A stretch of 64,000 nt of DNA from Mactromeris polynyma (taxonomy: Eukaryota > Mollusca > Bivalvia > Venerida > Mactridae). The position numbers and the translations under genes were made by a program. Position 1 is the first letter of the stretch. Each line of letters starts with the position of its first letter. The stretch covers positions 1 through 64,000 of the forward strand of contig JASFXZ010000168.1 of the NCBI GenBank assembly GCA_032209605.1. Reading direction: 5' to 3'. A model generated the notes under the pieces. The model had not been told where the DNA came from, made no database searches, and worked only from the letters and a program-made list of their open reading frames with translations. This document shows positions 8,492 to 19,098 of the stretch, piece by piece.

Positions 8492-8494
8492 TCA
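8492..8494 (-). promoter_or_regulatory. In-frame TGA between gag and pol
   Basis: Gag and pol share one frame (9883 to 5069), interrupted only by this TGA. The downstream frame is open for 46 codons before the residue used as number 1 in Pol. Two readings are possible: programmed readthrough that sets the Gag to Gag-Pol ratio, or an inactivating CGA-to-TGA change. The context (AGA TGA GGC) is not a strong known readthrough context. Confidence 0.85.
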
Positions 8495-9883
8495 TCTTCT
8501 AACCTTATAACAGACAGATCTGAAATGACCGACTTTACCGCAAAAATGGCATGTTTTATTGTATGCCTGACAGTTCCTGCCTGATAAGCATCTATCATTA
8601 CCACATTTCTGACAGGTAACTGGTCTTGAAGTAAGTCTAGGATAAGATGTATACGGTCTAATGATTTTCGGTTTGCTATAAGCAAATCTATCATACTGAG
8701 CTCGAGGCTGTGTATCAAATCTCTCTGAATGTTGATATTGGCGCGGGTTGTAACTATACTCGTTATGAGGAACATTTTGATATTGGCGCGGGTTGTAATT
8801 ATACTCGTTATGAGGAAAATTTTCTGAAGAGCCAGATTGTACCATATGAATTGGTTTAGCTTGCATTTCAACTTTCAAATTTCTAACTTCCTCTAACAAT
8901 GTATCAAATTTGGTTTCCATGCAATTAACAGTTAGAGTATTTGTAATCTCACACAATTTAACAAATTTACTCAACTCTGGCAAAGATTTTGGTTCCTTTA
9001 ACAAGACTTGTTTCCTGATATCATCTTTGAGACCGTTAACCATAAGCGAAATCAAAATTCGCTCGTCAAGTTTCAAATCCGTAGCAATTTTTAATGCTCT
9101 GGACATATAAGTATCCGTAGACTCATCCTGTTTTTGTTTGATAGAAATCAAATTGTAATCTAGGTCCTTAGTTTGAAAACGATTTGCTAAGGCCTGTGTT
9201 AATTCAGAATAGTTAGTTTTTACTTCTTCCGATAAATTATCGTAATAAGTGGCGGCCGTACCTTCTAAATAAAAATTTAAAATGTCGCCTTTTTGAACGT
9301 CTCTAATATTGTTCAGAGCGCAAAATTTATCAAATTTCGTTAAAAATGCCGAAAAACTTTCAAAATCTTTGCCAGTAAAAGGTGATAATTTAATTATACG
9401 AGAATGCATATTACCCGTAATGAAGTCTAGAGTCCTGTCCGTGTCTTGAGCAGGCGAATTTATCGGCGCTGTTGGTGGCACTTTGGGTTTAAAGTTTATA
9501 TCGCTACACACTTGTTGAGTTTCTAAATCTTCTTCTGTTAAGGATGGATAAATGTGAGATTTAGAGTTAGGATTGTTTATATCACTATATTCTCCCCACG
9601 AAAAGTTGAGTTGGTCATCTGGAGATTTATTGTGTGATAACGGGTCCTCTGGAATTAGTTGTTCTTTGGTTGCTGCCTGGATGGGTGTATTCGTCTGGGT
9701 GTCTTCGTAGTTCGGCGGGATAGTCTGCGGTATTTCGTCTGATGTCGGATTGGCTTGTAATGTCGAATAAAATTTATCACGAAGCTCTTGAGTTCGTTTG
9801 CGAGTATCGTTTAAAAGTTCTCGCAAATTTCTCGGCGTAGATGTGGTAGGCGCTTTGTTACTTCTTAAGTAATAATTCGACAT
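8492..9883 (-). CDS. gag: Gag polyprotein with CCHC zinc knuckle
   Basis: The frame runs from the LTR edge (TGA at 9944-9946) to TGA at 8492. The first in-frame ATG is 9883, giving 463 residues; a GTG at 9937 would add 18 residues but is not a usual start. The central part, roughly the middle third, has the helical, Asp/Glu/Lys-rich pattern of retrotransposon Gag capsids (for example a FYLEGTAATYYDNL-type segment). Near the C-terminus a classic zinc knuckle C-x2-C-x4-H-x4-C occupies the last 20 residues (CHFCGKVGHFRSVC), preceded by a second cysteine cluster that is not CCHC. It packages element RNA and forms the particle. A 45-bp tandem duplication lies upstream of the knuckle. A short upstream ATG at 9894 overlaps the start out of frame. 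Confidence 0.88.
   Translation of the reverse strand: MSNYYLRSNKAPTTSTPRNLRELLNDTRKRTQELRDKFYSTLQANPTSDEIPQTIPPNYEDTQTNTPIQAATKEQLIPEDPLSHNKSPDDQLNFSWGEYSDINNPNSKSHIYPSLTEEDLETQQVCSDINFKPKVPPTAPINSPAQDTDRTLDFITGNMHSRIIKLSPFTGKDFESFSAFLTKFDKFCALNNIRDVQKGDILNFYLEGTAATYYDNLSEEVKTNYSELTQALANRFQTKDLDYNLISIKQKQDESTDTYMSRALKIATDLKLDERILISLMVNGLKDDIRKQVLLKEPKSLPELSKFVKLCEITNTLTVNCMETKFDTLLEEVRNLKVEMQAKPIHMVQSGSSENFPHNEYNYNPRQYQNVPHNEYSYNPRQYQHSERFDTQPRAQYDRFAYSKPKIIRPYTSYPRLTSRPVTCQKCGNDRCLSGRNCQAYNKTCHFCGKVGHFRSVCYKVRR
8732..8821 (-). repeat. 45-bp tandem duplication in gag
   Basis: Two 45-bp copies, 8732-8776 and 8777-8821, nearly identical, encode a repeated 15-residue Tyr/Asn/Arg-rich motif (PHNEY-NPRQYQ type) before the zinc knuckle. 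The frame is preserved, and the near identity implies recent origin. Confidence 0.88.
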
Positions 9884-9887
9884 ACCT
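9880..9887 (-). promoter_or_regulatory. Candidate splice donor at the gag start
   Basis: On the minus strand AG|GTATGT, with the GT at 9885-9884, overlaps the gag ATG at 9883-9881. It matches the donor consensus well and sits where insect gypsy elements place the donor for the env RNA. Splicing here would remove the gag start and all of gag-pol. It competes with gag translation from the unspliced RNA. Confidence 0.5.
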
Positions 9888-9923
9888 CTGCCATATTCGT
9901 TGATATTATAATCGAACAGGAAT

Positions 9924-9939
9924 TTCGGATTCTCCACCA
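9924..9939 (-). promoter_or_regulatory. Candidate primer-binding site
   Basis: Two bases after the 5' LTR the minus strand reads TGGTGGAGAATCCG, beginning with the TGG that pairs to a tRNA CCA end. I cannot match the following bases to a tRNA with certainty, so the primer tRNA is not named. Confidence 0.5.
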
Positions 9940-9941
9940 GA

Positions 9942-10577
9942 TATCACCCTGCTTAGATATCACCTTGACCAGAAGTCGCCATGTTAGTCTTGATAGCTGA
10001 CTTGGTTGTGATATACAAGTATACTGTCTTGTACCGAGATCACTAGTTGGGTGATATTTTAAATAATAAATATTATCACAAAATCTCTGATTATTTCATT
10101 ACTTTATTTAATCCGTATTGAAAACAGTTGTGTCAAATAAAATCCAATTAGAATACTGAGAGTGATTCCGTTAGATGATTTCCAAGTTCTATAATTTCAG
10201 TAAAAGATTGTCAGGAAAAACTCTCAGGAGCCTGGCACGAAAAAGACTGAATCTGAAGCGGCTTGCTGGCGCTATATAACTATACATTTTTAGGTTCTTG
10301 ACCAATCATAATATATCACATGATCCTGACTTTGTATCATGTACTGCTGACGTTTTACTAAGACTAATCATGTATCCTTATTTGTTTAGAGAATCTTGGA
10401 ATCAGTACTTGTAATCACTCTTAGTCATAGGTTATAGGTTATAGCAAGCGAGAAAAGAATGTATAAACAATGTGATGGTACACGTTGTTTACTCGTGGTC
10501 AATTATACCTGTAATTATTCTGGTATAGCAGAATCATAGATAATTGACCGAATGTAAGAGCGATGTAAGAGGTTACA
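9942..10577 (-). repeat. 5' LTR of the retroelement (636 bp)
   Basis: Drives element transcription on the minus strand. It contains a TATA box at 10273-10278 and an arthropod initiator TCAGT at 10246-10250, 30 bases apart. It is followed after two bases (TC) by a candidate primer-binding site starting TGG at 9939. An in-frame TGA inside the LTR at 9944-9946 closes the gag frame upstream. Confidence 0.96.
10246..10278 (-). promoter_or_regulatory. LTR core promoter: TATA box plus TCAGT initiator
   Basis: On the minus strand TATATA begins at 10278 and the A of TCAGT is at 10248, exactly 30 bases downstream, the usual spacing for an arthropod TATA/Inr promoter. No convincing downstream promoter element was seen. 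This places the likely transcription start, and so the U3/R border, near 10248 (equivalent to 1454 in the 3' LTR). Confidence 0.7.
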
Positions 10578-10581
10578 CCTG
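10578..10581. repeat. Target-site duplication CCTG, right copy
   Basis: Matches 1144-1147 and marks the right junction between the element and the satellite. Confidence 0.85.
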
Positions 10582-12693
10582 AACGCGATTTTGATTTTTA
10601 GCGGAAATTTTTTTTTCGCGTAAATATGTCAAGTAATACATCATTTTGTTCGTCTTGATGAAACCTATTGAAATATATAAATATATGTATACTTTCATCT
10701 AAATCTACGGCTTATGCTGACTCTTATGCTGACTCTGACTGACTCTGACTGACTCTGACTGACTCTGATTGACACTGACTGACACTGACTGACTCTGAAT
10801 GACTCTGACTGACTCTTACTGACTCTTACTGACTCTTACTGACTCTTACTGACTCTGACTGACTCTGACTGACTCTGACTGACTCTGACTGACTCTGACT
10901 GACTCTGGGTTAATCGGAGAGACAATTTTTTTGTCGAAGATAGAAATTCGTGATTTTTCGAAAACCTCGGGAAACATTTAAAATGGATATATTGCATAGC
11001 TGAAGACATTTTCGTCAATGGGGTAGGTAAGTCTTTAAGTCCTGAAAAAATTAGCCAAATCGGAGAGAAATAATTTTTTTCCGAAAAATGAAATTCTATC
11101 ACAGGTCTAGACCTGTACGCGATTTTGATTTTTAGCGGAAATTTTTTTTTCGCGTAAATATGTCAAGTAATACATCATTTTGTTCGTCTTGATGAAACCT
11201 ATTGAAATATATAAATATATGTATACTTTCATCTAAATCTACGGCTTATGCTGACTCTTATGCTGACTCTGACTGACTCTGACTGACTCTGACTGACTCT
11301 GATTGACACTGACTGACACTGAATGACTCTGAATGACTCTGACTGACTCTTACTGACTCTTACTGACTCTTACTGACTCTGACTGACTCTGACTGACTCT
11401 GACTGACTCTGACTGACTCTGACTGACTCTGACTGACTCTGGGTTAATCGGAGAGACACTTTTTTTGTCGTAGATAGAAATTCGTGATTTTTCGAAAACC
11501 TCGGGAAACATTTAAAATGGATATATTGCATAGCTGAAGACATTTTCGTCGATGGGGTAGGTAAGTCTTTAAGTCCTGAAAAAATTAGCCAAATCGGAGA
11601 GAAATAATTTTTTTCCGAAAAATGAAATTCTATCACAGGTCTAGACCTGTACGCGATTTTGATTTTTAGCGGAAAATTTTTTTTCGCGTAAATATGTCAA
11701 GTAATACATCATTTTGTTCGTCTTGATGAAACCTATTGAAATATATAAATATATGTATACTTTCATCTAAATCTACGGCTTATGCTGACTCTTATGCTGA
11801 CTCTGACTGACTCTGACTGACTCTGACTGACTCTGATTGACACTGACTGACACTGACTGACACTGACTGACTCTGAATGACTCTTACTGACTCTTACTGA
11901 CTCTTACTGACTCTGACTGACTCTGACTGTCTCTGACTGACTCTGACTGACTCTGACTGACTCTGACTGACTCTGGGTTAATCGGAGAGACAATTTTTTT
12001 GTCGAAGATAGAAATTCGTGATTTTTCGAAAACCTCGGGAAACATTTAAAATGGATATATTGCATAGCTGAAGACATTTTCGTCGATGGGGTAGGTAAGT
12101 CTTTAAGTCCTGAAAAAAATAGCCAAATCGGAGAGAAATAATTTTTTTCCGAAAAATGAAATTCTATCACAGGTCTAGACCTGTACGCGATTTTGATTTT
12201 TAGCGGAAATTTTTTTTTCGCGTAAATATGTCAAGTAATACATCATTTTGTTCGTCTTGATGAAACCTATTGAAATATATAAATATATGTATACTTTCAT
12301 CTAAATCTACGGCTTATGCTGACTCTTATGCTGACTCTGACTGACTCTGACTGACTCTGACTGACTCTGATTGACACTGACTGACACTGACTGACTCTGA
12401 ATGACTCTGACTGACTCTTACTGACTCTTACTGACTCTTACTGACTCTGACTGACTCTGACTGACTCTGACTGACTCTGACTGACTCTGACTGACTCTGG
12501 GTTAATCGGAGAGACAATTTTTTTGTCGAAGATAGAAATTCGTGATTTTTCGAAAACCTCGGGAAACATTTAAAATGGATATATTGCATAGCTGAAGACA
12601 TTTTCGTCAATGGGGTAGGTAAGTCTTTAAGTCCTGAAAAAATTAGCCAAATCGGAGAGAAATAATTTTTTTCCGAAAAATGAAATTCTATCA

Positions 12694-15600
12694 CAGGTCT
12701 AGACCTGTACGCGATTTTGATTTTTAGCGGAAATTTTTTTTTCGCGTAAATATGTCAAGTAATACATCATTTTGTTCGTCTTGATGAAACCTATTGAAAT
12801 ATATAAATATATGTATACTTTCATCTAAATCTACGGCTTATGCTGACTCTTATGCTGACTCTGACTGACTCTGACTGACTCTGACTGACTCTGATTGACA
12901 CTGACTGACACTGACTGACTCTGAATGACTCTGACTGACTCTTACTGACTCTTACTGACTCTTACTGACTCTGACTGACTCTGACTGACTCTGACTGACT
13001 CTGACTGACTCTGACTGACTCTGACTGACTCTGACTGACTCTGGGTTAATCGGAGAGACAATTTTTTTGTCGAAGATAGAAATTCGTGATTTTTCGAAAA
13101 CCTCGGGAAACATTTAAAATGGATATATTGCATAGCTGAAGACATTTTCGTCGATGGGGTAGGTAAGTCTTTAAGTCCTGAAAAAATTAGCCAAATCGGA
13201 GAGAAATAATTTTTTTCCGAAAAATGAAATTCTATCACAGGTCTAGACCTGTACGCGATTTTGATTTTTAGCGGAAATTTTTTTTTCGCGTAAATATGTC
13301 AAGTAATACATCATTTTGTTCGTCTTGATGAAACCTATTGAAATATATAAATATATGTATACTTTCATCTAAATCTACGGCTTATGCTGACTCTTATGCT
13401 GACTCTGACTGACTCTGACTGACTCTGACTGACTCTGATTGACACTGACTGACACTGACTGACTCTGAATGACTCTGACTGACTCTTACTGACTCTTACT
13501 GACTCTTACTGACTCTTACTGACTCTGACTGACTCTGACTGACTCTGACTGACTCTGACTGACTCTGACTGACTCTGGGTTAATCGGAGAGACAATTTTT
13601 TTGTCGAAGATAGAAATTCGTGATTTTTCGAAAACCTCGGGAAACATTTAAAATGGATATATTGCATAGCTGAAGACATTTTCGTCGATGGGGTAGGTAA
13701 GTCTTTAAGTCCTGAAAAAAATAGCCAAATCGGAGAGAAATAATTTTTTTCCGAAAAATGAAATTCTATCACAGGTCTAGACCTGTACGCGATTTTGATT
13801 TTTAGCGGAAATTTTTTTTTCGCGTAAATATGTCAAGTAATACATCATTTTGTTCGTCTTGATGAAACCTATTGAAATATATAAATATATGTATACTTTC
13901 ATCTAAATCTACGGCTTATGCTGACTCTTATGCTGACTCTGACTGACTCTGACTGACTCTGACTGACTCTGATTGACACTGACTGACACTGACTGACTCT
14001 GAATGACTCTGACTGACTCTTACTGACTCTTACTGACTCTTACTGACTCTGACTGACTCTGACTGACTCTGACTGACTCTGACTGACTCTGACTGACTCT
14101 GACTGACTCTGGGTTAATCGGAGAGACAATTTTTTTGTCGAAGATAGAAATTCGTGATTTTTCGAAAACCTCGGGAAACATTTAAAATGGATATATTGCA
14201 TAGCTGAAGACATTTTCGTCAATGGGGTAGGTAAGTCTTTAAGTCCTGAAAAAATTAGCCAAATCGGAGAGAAATAATTTTTTTCCGAAAAATGAAATTC
14301 TATCACAGGTCTAGACCTGTACGCGATTTTGATTTTTAGCGGAAATTTTTTTTCGCGTAAATATGTCAAGTAATACATCATTTTGTTCGTCTTGATGAAA
14401 CCTATTGAAATATATAAATATATGTATACTTTCATCTAAATCTACGGCTTATGCTGACTCTTATGCTGACTCTGACTGACTCTGACTGACTCTGACTGAC
14501 TCTGATTGACACTGACTGACACTGACTGACTCTGAATGACTCTGACTGACTCTTACTGACTCTTACTGACTCTTACTGACTCTGACTGACTCTGACTGTC
14601 TCTGACTGACTCTGACTGACTCTGACTGACTCTGACTGACTCTGGGTTAATCGGAGAGACAATTTTTTTGTCGAAGATAGAAATTCGTGATTTTTCGAAA
14701 ACCTCGGGAAACATTTAAAATGGATATATTGCATAGCTGAAGACATTTTCGTCGATGGGGTAGGTAAGTCTTTAAGTCCTGAAAAAATTAGCCAAATCGG
14801 AGAGAAATAATTTTTTTCCGAAAAATGAAATTCTATCACAGGTCTAGACCTGTACGCGATTTTGATTTTTAGCGGAAATTTTTTTTTCGCGTAAATATGT
14901 CAAGTAATACATCATTTTGTTCGTCTTGATGAAACCTATTGAAATATATAAATATATGTATACTTTCATCTAAATCTACGGCTTATGCTGACTCTTATGC
15001 TGACTCTGACTGACTCTGACTGACTCTGACTGACTCTGATTGACACTGACTGACACTGACTGACTCTGAATGACTCTGACTGACTCTTACTGACTCTTAC
15101 TGACTCTTACTGACTCTTACTGACTCTGACTGACTCTGACTGACTCTGACTGACTCTGACTGACTCTGACTGACTCTGGGTTAATCGGAGAGACAATTTT
15201 TTTGTCGAAGATAGAAATTCGTGATTTTTCGAAAACCTCGGGAAACATTTAAAATGGATATATTGCATAGCTGAAGACATTTTCGTCAATGGGGTAGGTA
15301 AGTCTTTAAGTCCTGAAAAAATTAGCCAAATCGGAGAGAAATAATTTTTTTCCGAAAAATGAAATTCTATCACAGGTCTAGACCTGTACGCGATTTTGAT
15401 TTTTAGCGGAAATTTTTTTTTCGCGTAAATATGTCAAGTAATACATCATTTTGTTCGTCTTGATGAAACCTATTGAAATATATAAATATATGTATACTTT
15501 CATCTAAATCTACGGCTTATGCTGACTCTTATGCTGACTCTGACTGACTCTGACTGACTCTGACTGACTCTGATTGACACTGACTGACACTGACTGACTC

Positions 15601-18600
15601 TGAATGACTCTGACTGACTCTTACTGACTCTTACTGACTCTTACTGACTCTGACTGACTCTGACTGACTCTGACTGACTCTGACTGACTCTGACTGACTC
15701 TGGGTTAATCGGAGAGACAATTTTTTTGTCGAAGATAGAAATTCGTGATTTTTCGAAAACCTCGGGAAACATTTAAAATGGATATATTGCATAGCTGAAG
15801 ACATTTTCGTCAATGGGGTAGGTAAGTCTTTAAGTCCTGAAAAAATTAGCCAAATCGGAGAGAAATAATTTTTTTCCGAAAAATGAAATTCTATCACAGG
15901 TCTAGACCTGTACGCGATTTTGATTTTTAGCGGAAATTTTTTTTCGCGTAAATATGTCAAGTAATACATCATTTTGTTCGTCTTGATGAAACCTATTGAA
16001 ATATATAAATATATGTATACTTTCATCTAAATCTACGGCTTATGCTGACTCTTATGCTGACTCTGACTGACTCTGACTGACTCTGACTGACTCTGATTGA
16101 CACTGACTGACACTGACTGACTCTGAATGACTCTGACTGACTCTTACTGACTCTTACTGACTCTTACTGACTCTGACTGACTCTGACTGACTCTGACTGA
16201 CTCTGACTGACTCTGACTGACTCTGACTGACTCTGACTGACTCTGGGTTAATCGGAGAGACAATTTTTTTGTCGAAGATAGAAATTCGTGATTTTTCGAA
16301 AACCTCGGGAAACATTTAAAATGGATATATTGCATAGCTGAAGACATTTTCGTCGATGGGGTAGGTAAGTCTTTAAGTCCTGAAAAAATTAGCCAAATCG
16401 GAGAGAAATAATTTTTTTCCGAAAAATGAAATTCTATCACAGGTCTAGACCTGTACGCGATTTTGATTTTTAGCGGAAATTTTTTTTTCGCGTAAATATG
16501 TCAAGTAATACATCATTTTGTTCGTCTTGATGAAACCTATTGAAATATATAAATATATGTATACTTTCATCTAAATCTACGGCTTATGCTGACTCTTATG
16601 CTGACTCTGACTGACTCTGACTGACTCTGACTGACTCTGATTGACACTGACTGACACTGACTGACTCTGAATGACTCTGACTGACTCTTACTGACTCTTA
16701 CTGACTCTTACTGACTCTTACTGACTCTGACTGACTCTGACTGACTCTGACTGACTCTGACTGACTCTGACTGACTCTGGGTTAATCGGAGAGACAATTT
16801 TTTTGTCGAAGATAGAAATTCGTGATTTTTCGAAAACCTCGGGAAACATTTAAAATGGATATATTGCATAGCTGAAGACATTTTCGTCGATGGGGTAGGT
16901 AAGTCTTTAAGTCCTGAAAAAAATAGCCAAATCGGAGAGAAATAATTTTTTTCCGAAAAATGAAATTCTATCACAGGTCTAGACCTGTACGCGATTTTGA
17001 TTTTTAGCGGAAATTTTTTTTTCGCGTAAATATGTCAAGTAATACATCATTTTGTTCGTCTTGATGAAACCTATTGAAATATATAAATATATGTATACTT
17101 TCATCTAAATCTACGGCTTATGCTGACTCTTATGCTGACTCTGACTGACTCTGACTGACTCTGACTGACTCTGATTGACACTGACTGACACTGACTGACT
17201 CTGAATGACTCTGACTGACTCTTACTGACTCTTACTGACTCTTACTGACTCTGACTGACTCTGACTGACTCTGACTGACTCTGACTGACTCTGACTGACT
17301 CTGACTGACTCTGGGTTAATCGGAGAGACAATTTTTTTGTCGAAGATAGAAATTCGTGATTTTTCGAAAACCTCGGGAAACATTTAAAATGGATATATTG
17401 CATAGCTGAAGACATTTTCGTCAATGGGGTAGGTAAGTCTTTAAGTCCTGAAAAAATTAGCCAAATCGGAGAGAAATAATTTTTTTCCGAAAAATGAAAT
17501 TCTATCACAGGTCTAGACCTGTACGCGATTTTGATTTTTAGCGGAAATTTTTTTTCGCGTAAATATGTCAAGTAATACATCATTTTGTTCGTCTTGATGA
17601 AACCTATTGAAATATATAAATATATGTATACTTTCATCTAAATCTACGGCTTATGCTGACTCTTATGCTGACTCTGACTGACTCTGACTGACTCTGACTG
17701 ACTCTGATTGACACTGACTGACACTGACTGACTCTGAATGACTCTGACTGACTCTTACTGACTCTTACTGACTCTTACTGACTCTGACTGACTCTGACTG
17801 TCTCTGACTGACTCTGACTGACTCTGACTGACTCTGACTGACTCTGGGTTAATCGGAGAGACAATTTTTTTGTCGAAGATAGAAATTCGTGATTTTTCGA
17901 AAACCTCGGGAAACATTTAAAATGGATATATTGCATAGCTGAAGACATTTTCGTCGATGGGGTAGGTAAGTCTTTAAGTCCTGAAAAAATTAGCCAAATC
18001 GGAGAGAAATAATTTTTTTCCGAAAAATGAAATTCTATCACAGGTCTAGACCTGTACGCGATTTTGATTTTTAGCGGAAATTTTTTTTTCGCGTAAATAT
18101 GTCAAGTAATACATCATTTTGTTCGTCTTGATGAAACCTATTGAAATATATAAATATATGTATACTTTCATCTAAATCTACGGCTTATGCTGACTCTTAT
18201 GCTGACTCTGACTGACTCTGACTGACTCTGACTGACTCTGATTGACACTGACTGACACTGACTGACTCTGAATGACTCTGACTGACTCTTACTGACTCTT
18301 ACTGACTCTTACTGACTCTTACTGACTCTGACTGACTCTGACTGACTCTGACTGACTCTGACTGACTCTGACTGACTCTGGGTTAATCGGAGAGACAATT
18401 TTTTTGTCGAAGATAGAAATTCGTGATTTTTCGAAAACCTCGGGAAACATTTAAAATGGATATATTGCATAGCTGAAGACATTTTCGTCAATGGGGTAGG
18501 TAAGTCTTTAAGTCCTGAAAAAATTAGCCAAATCGGAGAGAAATAATTTTTTTCCGAAAAATGAAATTCTATCACAGGTCTAGACCTGTACGCGATTTTG

Positions 18601-19098
18601 ATTTTTAGCGGAAATTTTTTTTTCGCGTAAATATGTCAAGTAATACATCATTTTGTTCGTCTTGATGAAACCTATTGAAATATATAAATATATGTATACT
18701 TTCATCTAAATCTACGGCTTATGCTGACTCTTATGCTGACTCTGACTGACTCTGACTGACTCTGACTGACTCTGATTGACACTGACTGACACTGACTGAC
18801 TCTGAATGACTCTGACTGACTCTTACTGACTCTTACTGACTCTTACTGACTCTGACTGACTCTGACTGACTCTGACTGACTCTGACTGACTCTGACTGAC
18901 TCTGGGTTAATCGGAGAGACAATTTTTTTGTCGAAGATAGAAATTCGTGATTTTTCGAAAACCTCGGGAAACATTTAAAATGGATATATTGCATAGCTGC
19001 AGACATTTTCGTCGATGGGGTAGGTAAGTCTTTAAGTCCTGAAAAAATTAGCCAAATCGGAGAGAAATAATTTTTTTCCGAAAAATGAAATTCTATCA
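12694..19098 (+). repeat. Higher-order repeat: six-monomer unit of about 3202 bp, two copies
   Basis: Copy 1 is 12694-15896 and copy 2 is 15897-19098. Monomer lengths run 544/543, 534, 534, 533, 534, 524 in both. Private variants recur 3202 bp apart: the extra A in 'gaaaaaaatagcc' (13720 and 16922), the shortened T run (14343 and 17545), and 'ctgactgtctctg' (14596 and 17798). The last monomer of copy 2 differs at a few bases. Confidence 0.85.

Larger units (their letters stand above)
1148..10577 (-). mobile_element. Complete Ty3/Gypsy-type LTR retroelement with gag, pol and env (endogenous-retrovirus-like)
   Basis: A 9430-bp element on the minus strand: 5' LTR 9942-10577, gag 8492-9883, pol 5069-8491, env 2633-5035, 3' LTR 1148-1783. 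It is flanked by CCTG at 1144-1147 and 10578-10581, a 4-bp target duplication, and it sits inside the palindrome of a satellite monomer. Domain order protease, reverse transcriptase, RNase H, integrase is that of Metaviridae (Ty3/Gypsy). The envelope gene recalls insect errantiviruses, whereas the chromodomain-like Pol end recalls chromoviruses, so clade placement is open. The LTRs differ by one base that I could see, which means a young insertion. Defects: integrase catalytic core missing in frame, and one TGA between gag and pol. Confidence 0.95.

Noticed and set aside
8455..8871. 138-residue minus-strand frame overlapping the gag end
   Set aside because: A shadow of gag in another frame. 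Because gag and pol share a frame, no frameshift into it is needed.
14040..14435. 131-residue longer versions of the monomer frame (also near 15631, 17242 and 30497)
   Set aside because: They arise from a shortened T run that removes a stop upstream. This is satellite length variation, not a gene.
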